Shown: piece by piece, positions 35,096 through 46,165 of the stretch
Layout of the letters: each line of letters opens with the position of its first letter
Numbering within the stretch: position 1 is the stretch's first letter
Origin: Cynocephalus volans
Lineage: Eukaryota; Chordata; Mammalia; Dermoptera; Cynocephalidae
Reading direction: 5' to 3'
DNA length: 64,000 bases
Assembly: GCF_027409185.1 (NCBI RefSeq)
Contig: NC_084474.1
Coordinates: 23,961,382-24,025,381, forward strand
The notes under the pieces: model-generated
Told to the model about the DNA's origin: nothing
Databases searched by the model: none
What the model saw: the letters and a program-made list of their open reading frames with translations, nothing else
Position numbers and translations under genes: made by a program

Positions 35096-35216
35096 TAGAA
35101 TATAAAGCAAACTATAATGTGATATGATTTGAGCAAGTTATGCGGGTAAGAAAGAAGAACTTACTTGACTTTAATGCTTCTTTCATTCTCCTTTGTATAG
35201 CCCAGGTTTAGAGATA
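35096..35216 (+). mobile_element. Composite element module 6: 3'-transduced sequence, left part
   Basis: Non-repetitive sequence beyond the first poly(A) that still lies inside the outer 18-bp duplication. It continues at 41,857-41,967, which ends with AATAAA at 41,915-41,920 and an A-rich tail. This is the structure left by read-through of the element's own poly(A) site at the source locus. Confidence 0.7.
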
Positions 35217-35231
35217 CTGGATTAGTTTCTT

Positions 35232-35414
35232 TTTTTAAAAAATTTTATTTTGTCGATATACAATGTGGTTGATTATTGTGGCCCATTACCGAAACTTCCC
35301 TCCCTCCTCCCTCTCCTCACTCCCACCCAACAATGTCCTTTCTGTTTGCTTGTCGTATCAACTTCAAGGATTTGTAGTTGTTATGTCTTCTTCCTCCCCC
35401 CAGTTTTTTTTTTT

Positions 35415-35449
<35 letters not shown>

Positions 35450-35549
35450 TTATTTATTTATTTTTAGCTCCCACCAATAAGTGAGAACATGTGGTATTTC
35501 TCTTTCTGTGCCTGACTTGTTTCACTTAATATAATTCTCTCAAGGTCCA
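35232..35549 (-). repeat. Nested L1 3' UTR with T and GT simple repeats
   Basis: After the ORF2 stop the 3' UTR reads GTTCTCACTTATTGGTGGGAGC on the minus strand. On plus, a T run near 35,403-35,420 and a GT microsatellite near 35,420-35,446 lie inside it, followed by purine-rich blocks on the minus strand. It ends AAAATAAAATTTTTT on minus. Confidence 0.8.
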
Positions 35550-38500
35550 TCATGTTGTTGCAAATGGCAGTATTTCATTCGTTTTTATAGCTGAGTAGTA
35601 TTCCATTGTGTAGATATACCACATTTTCCATATCCACTCATCCAATGATGGACATCTGGGCTGGTTCCAACTCTTGGCTATTGTACAGAGTGCTGTGATG
35701 AACATTGGGGAACAGGTATACCTTCGACTTGATGATTTCCATTCCTCTGGGTATATTCCCAGCAGTGGGATAGCTGGGTCATATGGTAGATCTATCTGCA
35801 ATTGTTTGAGGAAACTCCATACCATTTTCCATAGAGGCTGCACCATTTTGCAGTCCCACCAACAATGTATGAGAGTTCCTTTTTCTCCGCAACCTCACCA
35901 GCATTTATTGTTCATAGTCTTTTGGATTTTAGCCATCTTAACTGGGGTGAGATGGTATCTCAGTGTAGTTTTGATTTGCATTTCCCGAATGCTGAGTGAT
36001 GGTGAGCATTTTTTCATATGTCTGTTGGCCATTTGTATATCTTCCTTAGAGAAATGCCTACTTAGCTCTTTTGCCCATTTTTTAATTGAGTTGCTTGTTT
36101 TTTTCTTATAAAGTTGTTTGAGATCCTTGTATATTCTGGGTATTAATCCTTTGTTGGATGTATATTTTGCAAATATTTTCTCCCACTCTGTTGGTTGTCT
36201 TTTAACTCTGTTAATTGATTCTTTTGCTGTGCAGAAGCTCTTTAGTATGATATAATCCCATTTGTTTATTTTTCCTTTAGTTGCCCGTGCTTTTGGGGTC
36301 GTATTCATGAAGTCTGTGTCCAGTCCTATTTCCTGAAGTGATTCTCCTATGTTTTCTTTAAGAAGTTTTATTGTTTCAGGGTGTATATTTAAATCCTTAA
36401 TCCATTTTGAGTTGATTTTAGTATATGGTGAGGGGTATGGGTCTAGTTTCATTCTCCTGCATACGGATATCCAGTTATCCCAGCACCATTTGCTGAAGAG
36501 GCAGTCTCTTCCCCAGTGTATAGGCTTGGTGACTTTGTCAAAGACCAGATGGCAGTAAGTGTGTGGGTTGATTTCTGGATTCTCTATTCTATTCCATTGA
36601 TCAGTGTGTCTTTTTTTTAATGCCAGTACCATACTGTTTTGGTTATTGTAGCTTTCTAGTATAGTTTAAAGTCAGGTAGTGTTATACCTCCAGCTTTATT
36701 TTTTTTGCTCAGCATTGCTTTGGCTACGCGTGGTCTTTTGTTATTTCATATAAATGTCTGGATAGTTCTTTCCATTTCGGAGAAAAATGTCATTGGAATT
36801 TTGATGGGGATTGCATTGAATTTATATGTCACTTTGGGTACTATGGACATTTTCACAGTGTTTATTCTTCCAATCCAAGAGCATAGGATATCTTTCCATC
36901 TTCTTGTATCCTCTCTAATTTCTCTCAGCAGTGGTTTGTAGTTCTCATTATAGAGATTTTTCACATCCTTGGTTAAATCAATTCCTAAGTATTTTATTCT
37001 TTTGGTGGCTATTGTAAATGGGTAGGCTTTCTTGATTTCTCTTTCTGCATGCTCGCTATTGGAGAAAAGAAATGCTACTGATTTTTGAGTGTTGATTTTG
37101 TATCCTGCTACTGTGCTATAATCATTTATCAACTCCAAGAGTTTTTTGGAGAGGCTTTAGGCTGTTTGATATATAGGATCATGTCATCTGCAAACAGGGA
37201 CAGTTTGACTTCATCTTTTCCAATCTGGATGCCCTTTATTTCCTTCTCTTCTCTGATTGCTCTGGCTGGTACTTCCAACACTATGTTGAATAGGAGAGGT
37301 GAGAGTGGGCATCCTTGTCTAGTGCCTGTTCTTAAAGGAAAAGCTTTCAGCTTTTCCCCATTCAGGATGATATTGGCAGTGGGTTTGGCATATATGGCTT
37401 TAATTATGTTGAGATACTTTCCATCTATACCTAACTTATAGAGGGTCTTTGTCATAAATGAGTGCTGAATTTTATCAGATGCTTTTTTAGCATCTATGGA
37501 GATGATCATATGGTCCTTGTGTTTGAGTTTATTAATATGGTGTATCACATTTATTGATTTGCGTATGTTGAATCAACCTTGCATCCCTGGGATGAATCCC
37601 ACTTGATTGTGGTGAATAATAATGTATGTGTTGCTGTATTCTGTTTGCTAGTATTTTATTAAGGATATTTGCATCTATATTCATCAAGGATATTGGCCTG
37701 TAGTTTTCTTTTTTGGTTATATCTTTACCTGGTTTTGGTATCAGGATGATGTTTGCTTCATAGAATGAGTTTGGGAGATTTGCATCTGTTTCAATCTTTT
37801 GGAATAGTTTGTAAAGAATCGGTGTCAATTCCTCTTTGAATGTTTGGTAAAATTCTGCTATGAATCCATCTGGTCCTGGGCTTTTCTTTGTTGGAAGCCT
37901 TCTGATAACAGCTTCAATCTCCTTTATTGTTATTGGTCTGTTCAGATTTTCTACATCTTCATGGTTCAGTTTTGGGAGCTTGTGTGTGTCCAGAAATTTA
38001 TCCATTTCCTCCAGATTTTCAAATTTGTTGGCGTATAGTTGTTTATAGTAGTCTCAAATGATTCCTTGTATTTCAGATGAATCAGTTGTAATATCGCCTT
38101 TTTCATTTCTAATTTTTGTTATTTCAATCTTCTCTCTTCTTTTTTTTTGTTAGCCATGCTAATGGTTTGTCAATTTTATTTATCTTTTCAAAAAACCAAC
38201 TTTTGATTCATTGATCTTTTGTATTGTTTTTTGGGTTTCAATTTCATTAAGTTCTGCTCTGATCTTAATGATTTCTTTCTGTCTGCTAACTTTAGGTTTG
38301 GATTGTTCTTGTTTTTCTAGTTCTTTAAGGTGAAGTGTTAGGTTGTTCACTTGCCATCTTTCCATTCCTCTGAGGTGAGCATTTAATGCAATAAATTTCC
38401 CCCTTAATACTGCTTTTGCAGTATCCCACAGGTTTTGGTATGATGTATCATTGTTTTCATTAGTTTCAATAAATTTTTTGATTTCCTGCTTGATTTCTTC

Positions 38501-39286
38501 TTGGACCCATATGTCATTAAGTAGAATGCTGTTTAATTTCCATGTGTTTGTATAGGTTCCAGAATTTCATTTGTTATTGATTTCTAGTTTTAATCCATTG
38601 TGGTCTGAGAAAATACATGGGATAATTCCAATTTTTTTGAATTTGTTGAGGCTTGATTTATGACCTAATATGTGATCTATCCTGGAGAATGATCCATGTG
38701 CTGATGAGAATGAATATTCTGAGGTTGTTGGATGGAATGTTCTGTAGATACCTGCGAAGTCCAATTGGTCTAAAGTATTGTCTAGATCTTGTGTTTCTCT
38801 GCTGATTCTTTGCCTAGATGATATGTCCAATATTGACAGTGGGGTGTTCAGGTCCCCTGCTATTATGGTATTAGTGTCTATTTCCTTCTTTAGGTCTAAT
38901 AGAGTTTGTTTTATAAATCTGGCTATTCCAACATTGGGTGCGTACATATTTATGATTGTTCTGTCTTCTTGATGGATCAGTCCTTTTATCATTAAGTAGT
39001 GTCCCTCATTGTCTCTTTTTATGCTTTTTAGTTTAAAGTCTATTTTGTCAGATATAAGAATAGCTACTCCAGCTCGTTTTTCTTTTCTGTTTGCATGGTA
39101 AATCTTTTTCCATCCTTTCACTCTTAGTCTATGTGAGTCTTTATGGGTGAGGTGGGTCTCTTCTAGGCAGCATATAGTTGGGTCCTCCTTTTTAATCCAG
39201 TCAGCTGGTCTGTGTCTTTTGACTGGGGAATTTAAGCCTTTTACATTAAGAGTTGTAATTGAAAAGTGTTGATTTATTCCTAGCAT
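35550..39286 (-). pseudogene. L1 ORF2 of the nested element (endonuclease-reverse transcriptase), inactive
   Basis: Normally makes the L1 endonuclease and reverse transcriptase. The endonuclease block (38,567-39,286) keeps TLNVKGLN, CLEETHLT, NMYAPN, AGDLNTPLS, SRIDHILG and SDHNGLKLEI, then hits a stop. The RT blocks (37,532-38,005 and 37,129-37,548) keep [16 protein letters not shown], the [13 protein letters not shown] motif and the catalytic FADD (LFADDMILY), but frames change between them. The C-terminal blocks at 36,746-37,138, 35,895-36,632 and 35,550-35,846 include the Cys region (CWWGC equivalents not intact). At least five stops or shifts break it. Confidence 0.9.
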
Positions 39287-39469
39287 TTTATTGATTGTTT
39301 GGTTGTCTTAGGTGTCTTTTGTTCCTTGCTTTCTGATTTACTGCTTGGTTTCTGTGTTTGTTGGTTCCTTAGGTTGTAGATAGCATTTTTGTTTGTTTTC
39401 TCTTCATGAATGCCATTTTTATTATACTAGTGGGTTTAGATTTTTCTTGGGTTTTTATGGCAGTGGTAG

Positions 39470-40451
39470 TTATTTTTCAGGAACCAAACCCAGTGCTCCC
39501 TTGAGAATTTCTTGTAAGGGTGGTCGTGTGGTGGTGAACTCCCGCAGTTTTTGTTTGTCTGAGAAATACACTATTTGCCTTTCATTTCGGAAAGACGGCC
39601 TTGCAGGGTAGAGTATTCTTGGCTGGCAATCTCTGTCTTTTAGTATTTTGAATATATCATCCCATTCCTTTCTGGCTTTTAGGGTTTGTGATGAAAAGTC
39701 TGATGTTAGCGTGATTGGGGCTCCCTTATAGGTGATTTGATGCTTCTCTCTTGCAGCTTTTAAGGTTCTCTCTTTGTCTTTGAGTTTTGCCAATTTGACT
39801 ATAACATGTCTTGGAGAAGACCTTTTTGGGTTGAATAAGTTTGGAGATCGTTGAGCTTCCTGGATCTGAAGATCTGTGATTTTTCCTATACCTGGGAAGT
39901 TTTCTGCCACTATTTTGTTGAATATGTTGTCAATGCAATCTCCTTTTTCCTCCCCTTCTGGAATACCCATGACTCGGATATTGGAGCGCTTAAGGTTGTC
40001 TGATATCTCTCTCAGATTTTCTTCAATGCCTTTGATTCTTTTTTTCTTTTTTTTGTCTGTTTGTGTTATTTCAAACAGCCCATCTTCAAGTTCAGAAGTT
40101 CTCTCTTCAACTTCGACAAGCCTGCTCGTTAAACTCTCCATTTTTTTTTTTTATTTCACTGAATAACTTCTTCAGTTCATCAAGTTCTGCTACATTTTTT
40201 TTTCAGGACATTGATTTCCTTATACATTTCCTCTTTCAGGTCCTGTATACTTTTCCTCATTTCATCATGATGTCTAGCTGAGTTTTCTTGTATTTCATTC
40301 AGTTTCCTTAGAATTATCACTCGAAATTCCTTGTCAGTCATTTCAAGGGCTTCTTGTTCTATAGGATCTAGAGCTTGAGATTTATTGTCTTTTGGTGGTG
40401 TACTTTCTTGATTTTTCCTATTTCTGGTATCTTTTTTTGATATTTATTCAT
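39470..40451 (-). pseudogene. L1 ORF1 of the nested element, frameshifted
   Basis: L1 ORF1 encodes the RNA-binding chaperone that coats L1 RNA. The C-terminal 223 codons (39,470-40,141) are open and show a coiled-coil start (LVEVEERTSELED), the RRM-like region (NIRVMGIPEGEE) and the C-terminal domain (SPRHVIVKL, ILYPARPSF). The N-terminal part lies in other frames between 40,142 and 40,451, apparently shifted at A runs near 40,145 and 40,195. The whole would be near the usual 300-340 residues. Confidence 0.85.
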
Positions 40452-40559
40452 TGTAGCAGGGGGTTTCACAGTCCACAGGTTTGACACTATTGACTGACTA
40501 AGATGTTGCTGTGGTTGCCAATTTGGTATGGCTACCTCAGTGACTGCTCAGTTGGCCAC

Positions 40560-41390
40560 TAGTGCCTTGTGTGTGTGGTTGCCTTGGGTCTTGGGCCTCT
40601 CCAGGGAGCCACCTCTCTGGTCAGCTTGGTCTCTGCCAGGCTGCTGGATCACGGGGCGGTACCACAAGGGTGTGTGGTCTCTGCTGAGCTTCCACCTCCC
40701 GTGCAGGACTTCTCCCTGTTCCGTGCACTCTGGTCCAGGCTGCTGGGATGCACCAAGGCACCGCAGGGCCTGTGGTCTCTGCAGAGCTTTCCCTTCCCCT
40801 ACAGGATGTCTCCCTGCTCTGTGCACACTAGGCCAGGCTTGGGATGGAGCCAGGTGGCGGCAGTGAAGCCTACCTGCTGCTGGATCATGCTGTGGCGGCC
40901 CCCACACAGGGTGTGTGGACTCTACAGAGCTTCTGTCTCCCTTGCTGGACGTCTCTGTGCTCCATACACATTGGGCCAGGCTGCTGGATCACACAGCAGC
41001 AGTGTGGTCCTCGTGGAGTTCCCGCCTCCCCTGCTGGACATCTCCCTTTTCCGAGCGCACTAGGCCGGGCTGCTGGATCATGCAGTGGTGGCCCCACAGG
41101 GTGTGTGGTTTCTGCCGAGCCTCCACCTCCCTTGCCGGATGTCTCCCCACTCTGTGCGCACTGGGCTGGGCTGCTGGATCACGCAGTGGCGGCCCCACAG
41201 GGTGTGTGGTTTCTGCCGAGCCTCTGCCTCCCTTGCCAGACGTCTCCCCACTCTGTGTGCACTGGGATGGGCTGGGAATGGAGCCGGGTGGCGGCAGTGA
41301 AGCCCATCTGCCAGATCGTGCGACGGCGGCCCCGCAGGGCATGTGGTCTCCACGGAGCTTCTGCCTCCCCTGCTGGGCATCTCACTGTCC
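40560..41390 (-). repeat. Tandem repeats in the nested L1 5' UTR (about 7 units of 90-100 bp)
   Basis: On the plus strand the anchor GGCTGCTGG recurs at 40,639, 40,738, 40,979, 41,068 and 41,169, with related variants near 40,836 and 41,270 (GGGATGGAGCC, GGAATGGAGCC). Spacings of 89-101 bp are visible between typical units. Units share GGGTGTGTGGTTTCTGCCGA and GCCTCCCTTGC(C/T). This is a monomer-like 5' UTR and is unrelated in sequence to the VNTR at 32.9 kb. Overlapping open frames are by-products. Confidence 0.85.
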
Positions 41391-41480
41391 CATATGCACT
41401 TGTTGTTATGTTTTTATAGTTTAAATCAGTTGATTTGTGGGAGAGAGTGACGCTAGGGACCATCTATTCCGCCATCTTGA

Positions 41481-41841
41481 CCTGAAGTCTTAATTTTGAC
41501 GAAGAGGATATCTACTTTTATACATTTGTATTCTCGGGACCTTTTGCTCCCGCAGGACGGACTGTGGGTGCAGGAGGTCTCCAACCTGTCTGAGTGGCTG
41601 AGTCCCTGCCCTGGGCCTTGAGCCAAGCCCTCTCCTGGAGGCCCCGGGCCGGACGCTGCGGGCGGCCACGTGTTTTCTGTGCTTCAATCGGCAATTCTCA
41701 TTTAAAAAGAAAAAAAAAACCTTCAAAACTTCGAGGTTTTGGGGGCCGGCCCGGCCCCATGGCTCACTCGGGAGAGTGCAGCGCTGGTAGTGCTGAGGCA
41801 GTGGGTTCGGATCCTATATAGGGATGGCCAGTGTGCTCACT
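41481..41841 (-). mobile_element. 5'-transduced sequence of the nested L1
   Basis: About 360 bp lie between the L1 5' end (CAAGATGGCGG on minus) and the right copy of its 15-bp duplication. The block is GC-rich and ends in a truncated SINE (41,736-41,841, plus strand). It fits a transcript that began upstream of the source L1. A pre-existing sequence is excluded only if the 15-bp duplication is real, and its exact match argues that it is. Confidence 0.7.
41736..41841 (+). mobile_element. Truncated tRNA-type SINE carried by the L1 5' transduction
   Basis: GGCCGGCCCGGCCCCATGGC, CTCACTCGGGAGAGTGCAGC, GGGTTCGGATCCTATATAGG, GATGGCCAGTGTGCTCAC, then a sudden end at the target-site duplication. It matches the first unit and the start of the second unit of the dimeric SINE; the tail is missing. 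Confidence 0.75.
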
Positions 41842-41856
41842 CTGGATTAGTTTCTT

Positions 41857-41967
41857 ATCTTCTGAACTAATCACTCTGTATTCTGTAGCAAATAATATTT
41901 GTGTAAGTATAAACAATAAATCATAAACTAAAAATAAATAAATAAATAATAAATTAATTAAAAAAAA
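41857..41967 (+). mobile_element. Composite element module 6: 3'-transduced sequence, right part and tail
   Basis: Continuation of 35,096-35,216 after the nested L1. AATAAA lies at 41,915-41,920, then AAATAAATAAATAAATAATA and an A-rich end directly before the right copy of the 18-bp duplication. Confidence 0.75.
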
Positions 41968-42071
41968 TAAAAATAGGGATTCCCAATCTTTATTATAGCA
42001 CCAGGTGCTAGGCTCTGTGCATGAATTTTATATTATACCACTACCTGCCTTTTACAGTAATATAAATGAAT

Positions 42072-42146
42072 CAAGGGTACTTCAAAAAGATTATGGAATT
42101 AAAAGATAATACAAATCTTTCCATAAACTTTTTGAAGACCCCTCAT
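42072..42146. mobile_element. Short palindromic mariner-type MITE
   Basis: GGGTACTTCAAAAAGATTAT at the left end is mirrored by AAACTTTTTGAAGACCCCTC at the right end. About 75 bp in all, with almost no unique centre. A sister copy is at 60,396-60,478. Confidence 0.65.
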
Positions 42147-42359
42147 ATATACAAGTCAACCAACTTTGCACTAATTTGTTCACTGTGATATTAATAAGTA
42201 ATTCAATAAAGAGGAACAGAATTCATATCTCTAGTTTTTCAGTGTTCTAGTCCAGTATTATAGCTCTTAAAACTAAACATTGGATTGTTCAGATTTTCAT
42301 TTTCATAGATTTTATCCTTTTATCAAATAAACAAAAAGGAGCCATTCACAAAGTAAAAG

Positions 42360-43110
42360 CAGGTCAGAATTAGGTATGAATGCTTTCAATGACTCTGGAG
42401 CTCCCTGTCCAATAAAACTATTGCTAGGAGCGGAACATGCTAATGGTTACTTTCATCCACAAGACATACACTTTATCCAATCAAAGTCTGGCTTGGGAAT
42501 TCAGGAACTTTTGAAAAACAAAAATTTACTTCACGGAAAATTAAATCTGATGAGAAGTGATGGGTTCAGAATATCTATGAGTGCCCCTTCATTGATGACA
42601 CTCTGGTCAGGTAGCTGTCAAGTCTGGAATTTGATTTTACCCTCCTTACAAGCTAAATTAGTCTGTTACTGGTTCACAGATGCTAGCAGAACACACCAGA
42701 TTCTTATGTCCGAGACAAAGGATTGTTATTACAGCACAGCAAACAACTTGAGCATCAGCATATTTCTGTCAGTTTCTCTTGATTTCAGAAGGTCCCATGG
42801 AGCAATGTGATAGGCCCAGATGGAGGTTATCCACACAATGTGTTTGTGCTGCAGTTGAGAAACACTGAGCTTGGGGAATCCACTGCTTTTAAAGTAAGCA
42901 GTAAGCAAACCTGTTTACTGTCTGTGGGTGATGTTACCTCATCTCTCAAGGTTACTAGCTGCAAATACCCCTTAGAAATGGCCTGGATAAGAGAATAGTC
43001 AGGGTCTTGCAATCTTGGCACACCCAGCAAGATGAATGTAGTAGTGCAAGAACCCCAATGAAGACTGTTTTTCCCAATAGAGGCCACACCAGCATCTTTA
43101 AAGGATAGCA
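42360..43110. other. Unrecognised segment with a 144-codon open frame
   Basis: The plus strand is open from 42,376 to 42,810 (MNAFNDSGAPCPIKLLLGAE...). I recognise no domain, and codon use gives no support. It has the feel of an old LTR or ERV remnant (GTTCACAGATGCTAGCAGAA; CACACCCAGCAAGATGAATG), but I cannot name it. Not called as a gene. Confidence 0.3.
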
Positions 43111-43350
43111 CTATAGTTGATTTTTTCTTTTCTTTTAATTTGCCCTGTTTTTACACATTAAAATATTAACTGAAAGATAAATTGTGGTTTTTACTTAAAT
43201 TTTTAGCATTGCTTCCAGGCAAAACAATAACACCCTTCCTTTGAAGTCAAAATGTCTTTGATTTACAAAATGCTGAAGTTACCTAAAGGAGACCAAAACA
43301 AAACAATACAAAAAAACAAAAAATAAAAACCTGAGATTATCCTGTGCAAT

Positions 43351-43414
43351 TTTTTTTTTCTTTCTGGCCAGTTACCAGCACCACACTTTAACCAACTGAG
43401 CTAACCGGCCAGCC
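43351..43414 (-). mobile_element. Partial tRNA-type SINE
   Basis: Minus strand reads GGCTGGCCGGTTAGCTCAGT, then AAAGTGTGGTGCTGGTAACTGG and an A-rich tail: box A is present, the middle with box B is deleted. Confidence 0.7.
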
Positions 43415-43439
43415 AATTCTGTATAACTTCATTACAAAT

Positions 43440-45220
43440 TTAAGACCTGGGCTTTTGGTTCAAGATGGTGAATTGAATGTATATAATGATCTCTTCTCCA
43501 TCCCAAACTCATATTTTTATTACAGTAAAGCATAAAAGGGAACAAACCCAAAACAGCTAAAGAGAAGAGTAGCAGGAAGAACATCTGTGGACTTTGGTTA
43601 TTAATGTATTTCTAGAAGACAGGAAACAGGAACATAGTGAGGTATGAAAAATACTGATGACAACCACACCTCAGAAACTATACACAGGAGAAGACTAAAG
43701 CAAAAGTGGGGCCTGAATTTCCCAATGGGATTTGAAGGCTTCAAATTAGGAAGCGAATACATAGCAAGCTAGAGTGAGTAGTGGGACATAAAACAAGACA
43801 ATTGAATGTTTTATAGGACAGCTATGCTAATTAATGTCCACCATAATCTATTCCTACTTTCTTCTTGTGAAGTAACTGCTGGTGCATTTATTCCCAGGCA
43901 AAAACAAGAGGACTGTTCTCTAAACAAATTAAATTACAGAATCTGCCTTAGGAAAACTCTAACTTCCAGTTGGTGTCCCAGAAAAAAAGCCATTTTCATT
44001 TTAACATTTGGGATCAACTCAGTTGTTTATTAGCTTAATCAAACTATAGATTTTTTTTAAAAGCAATTATGGCCACAAGAACATATTTTCAATACCATAA
44101 ACTTTGACAATGTAAAAGTAATAAATAGTACAGCTGATAACAGTTAGGAAGTAGAATGGAAAGATAGGAAATTTTAGAAAGTGTAGAAATGCTTATTTCC
44201 TCATTTTACATATTGGGGAGTCAAAAGACAATGTCCGAAATTGATGGCTCAATAAACAGACTTAAGTATGCTAAAATTATAGATAACCTAAAAAAGGCAA
44301 GGGAACTCATCTTTCATAATGGGAGAGTAAAATACTGTATAAAATTGACAAATCAAGAAATTAGACCTAAAGCATCCTATTTAAGGAGGTAAACACCAAA
44401 AAGAAATGGTTGATTTAGCAATTGGGATGGGGAGCTGGATGCCTTTCTAAAGTTTCGAATTGAATTGTTTTAACCATGGGCATGTATTGCTTTGAGAATA
44501 ACTTTTAAACAGGAAAGAAATTAAGGCCTATTTCAATGAGAACTTTTATGGATTACTTCTTTTTCAGATATTTAATTTTTCTAATCACCTCAATGTACCA
44601 AAAATAAATTTAATAACATTGTAACGTTTACAAAAGAAATATCCATAATGATAATCTTAAATTGAAGAGGAATATCATAAGCACAACTTAAGATAGACAT
44701 TTAGTTACTAGCCACTGGGGCAGTATTACTGCCTAATAGAAACAGGTGACAGATACTTGTACAGAGCCTTGAGAAGCTAGAGGAAGCAACAAAACTAATC
44801 TTTCTATACTCCTGGTAATGTTGAAAGAAATCAGAATAACTGAGGGCTTCTAAACCCCTAATTTGATTCTTGCTTTACTCCTTTGTTTATTTTTGTTATA
44901 CATCTATGCATCTAATTTACATTGGTCATATTAGTAGCAGATACCTTTTAGTTTCAAAGCTCACGTATCTGAAGTTGGTTTTATACACTCAATACAGGAA
45001 CTCATTCTCTGCCAGTTTTTCTCTTTCCCTGGCAACCTTATTTTTGCAAGCTTTCTTGAAATTTCTCATTCTCCATTCAACTGAGTCACCATCCCCTTCC
45101 AGTAAGGATATGAGATCTAAAGCAGGGCAAACATAAGCCTACCACTTAATTTTGCTTGAGGGCCTGGCCTAGTGAGTAAAATAATTTTGGAGACTCCGAA
45201 TCTTGACAATTTAATTTTTA
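43440..45220. other. Intergenic DNA with weak old L1-like text
   Basis: CAAGATGGTGAATTG at about 43,462 and the following stretch may be the 5' region of an old L1/HAL1. Short open frames (43,806; 44,189; 44,870) show nothing recognisable. Confidence 0.35.
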
Positions 45221-45224
45221 AGTA

Positions 45225-45500
45225 TCCTATTCATTCTTTAGGTCTCAGCTAATTCATTACCTCTCTGAAAGCATTTCCTAACCATTAGCAAGGCACATTA
45301 GCTCCTCCTGCACTGTAATCCCACACCACGCAATACTCCCCCTATAAGTGCACTTAATTGCTTGTTTAAATGTCTCTCTCCTTCACCAAAAATGTAAACA
45401 TAATGAAGCCAGGAAGTTTGCCTTTCTTACCTGTTTATTATTCCTTATGTTAGCAGAGTACCTGGCACGATAGATTCCATAGAAATGTTTTCTAGGCGAG
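45225..45500 (+). repeat. L2 3'-end fragment
   Basis: CTCTGAAAGCATTTCCTAACC, GTGCACTTAATTGCTTGTTTA, ATAATGAAGCCAGGAAGTTTG and GAGTACCTGGCACGATAGAT are in L2 3' order. Confidence 0.65.
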
Positions 45501-45924
45501 ATGTATGCAATTCATTATACTTTGAGGAAACATCACCTTTGGGGAGCCTTCCCTCCAAAGCAATAGACCTACTTAACAAATAATAATTAGTCTAGGTCCT
45601 TGAAATTAGGCAGTTGGACTTTTATCTAACCAATGATTCTCAAATTTACCCATATTAGTCATCTAAGAAATTCTGAAACTCTTTCTTAAAGCACCTCCAA
45701 ATTTGGAGGCAGGAAAACAAACCCAAGAAAGGAAGAACTTGGGGTACAGGATTGGGGTGCAGGAAGGGAACTAGTAGGAAATGAAATTAAAGACAGGTAC
45801 TATACATTGAAATCAGTTCAAACCAGGTTGGTGTACCTGAAAACAAGCTAGATTTAACAACAGATGTCTGAAAAGACCTATGTGACCACCTATTTTTACT
45901 CCTTTGCTAAATTACAAATGTAGC

Positions 45925-46165
45925 ATTGGGGTTAAGAGCATAGGTTATGAAGTCATAAACATCTAGGTTTAAATCTGAGCTCTGCCACCTACTAACTCCA
46001 GGACTTTGGGTAAACTAATGTATGTGACCTTCTTTCCTGAAAGATGAAGACAATGATGGCACCCAACCACAAAGGGTTATCCTGAGGGTTAATTATTGCA
46101 CATTAAGTGTTTAGCCTATTTCCTGGACAGAGAAAGGGGGCATTAAATGATAGCTATTATGTGTG
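45925..46165 (+). repeat. MIR SINE, fairly complete
   Basis: GGTTAAGAGCATAGGTTATG, CTGAGCTCTGCCACCTACTA, CTGAAAGATGAAGACAATGA and GGTTATCCTGAGGGTTAATT follow the MIR order from box A to the tail. Confidence 0.75.

Larger units (their letters stand above)
35217..41856 (-). mobile_element. Full-length, inactive L1 nested in the composite element, 15-bp target-site duplication
   Basis: CTGGATTAGTTTCTT flanks the insert at 35,217-35,231 and 41,842-41,856. Removing the insert restores a continuous transduced segment. Reading minus strand, the L1 has 5'-transduced sequence (about 41,481-41,841), a tandem-repeat 5' UTR (40,452-41,480), a broken ORF1 (39,470 to about 40,451), a broken ORF2 (35,550-39,286), a 3' UTR (35,232-35,549) and a short tail with AATAAA. 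Both ORFs carry frameshifts and stops, so it cannot move by itself. Confidence 0.9.
31993..41985 (+). mobile_element. Composite VNTR retroelement insertion with 18-bp target-site duplication (outer unit)
   Basis: The perfect 18-bp repeat TAAAAATAGGGATTCCCA at 31,993-32,010 and 41,968-41,985 flanks the whole interval. After removing the later minus-strand L1, the element consists of 32,011-35,216 plus 41,857-41,967. Its modules in order are an L1-type leader, an L1-5'UTR-like region, an 80-bp-period VNTR, an L1 ORF2 remnant, a purine-rich 3' end with AATAAA, then transduced genomic sequence with a second AATAAA and A-rich tail. It has no ORF1 and no intact ORF2, so it must have been mobilised in trans, presumably by L1. 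Confidence 0.85.

Noticed and set aside
35250..35484. Small plus-strand frames with VCVCVCV repeats
   Set aside because: They translate a GT microsatellite within the L1 3' UTR.
40528..41463. Overlapping 100-190 codon frames, Pro/Cys/Trp-rich
   Set aside because: They are readings of the L1 5' UTR tandem repeats on both strands, not genes.
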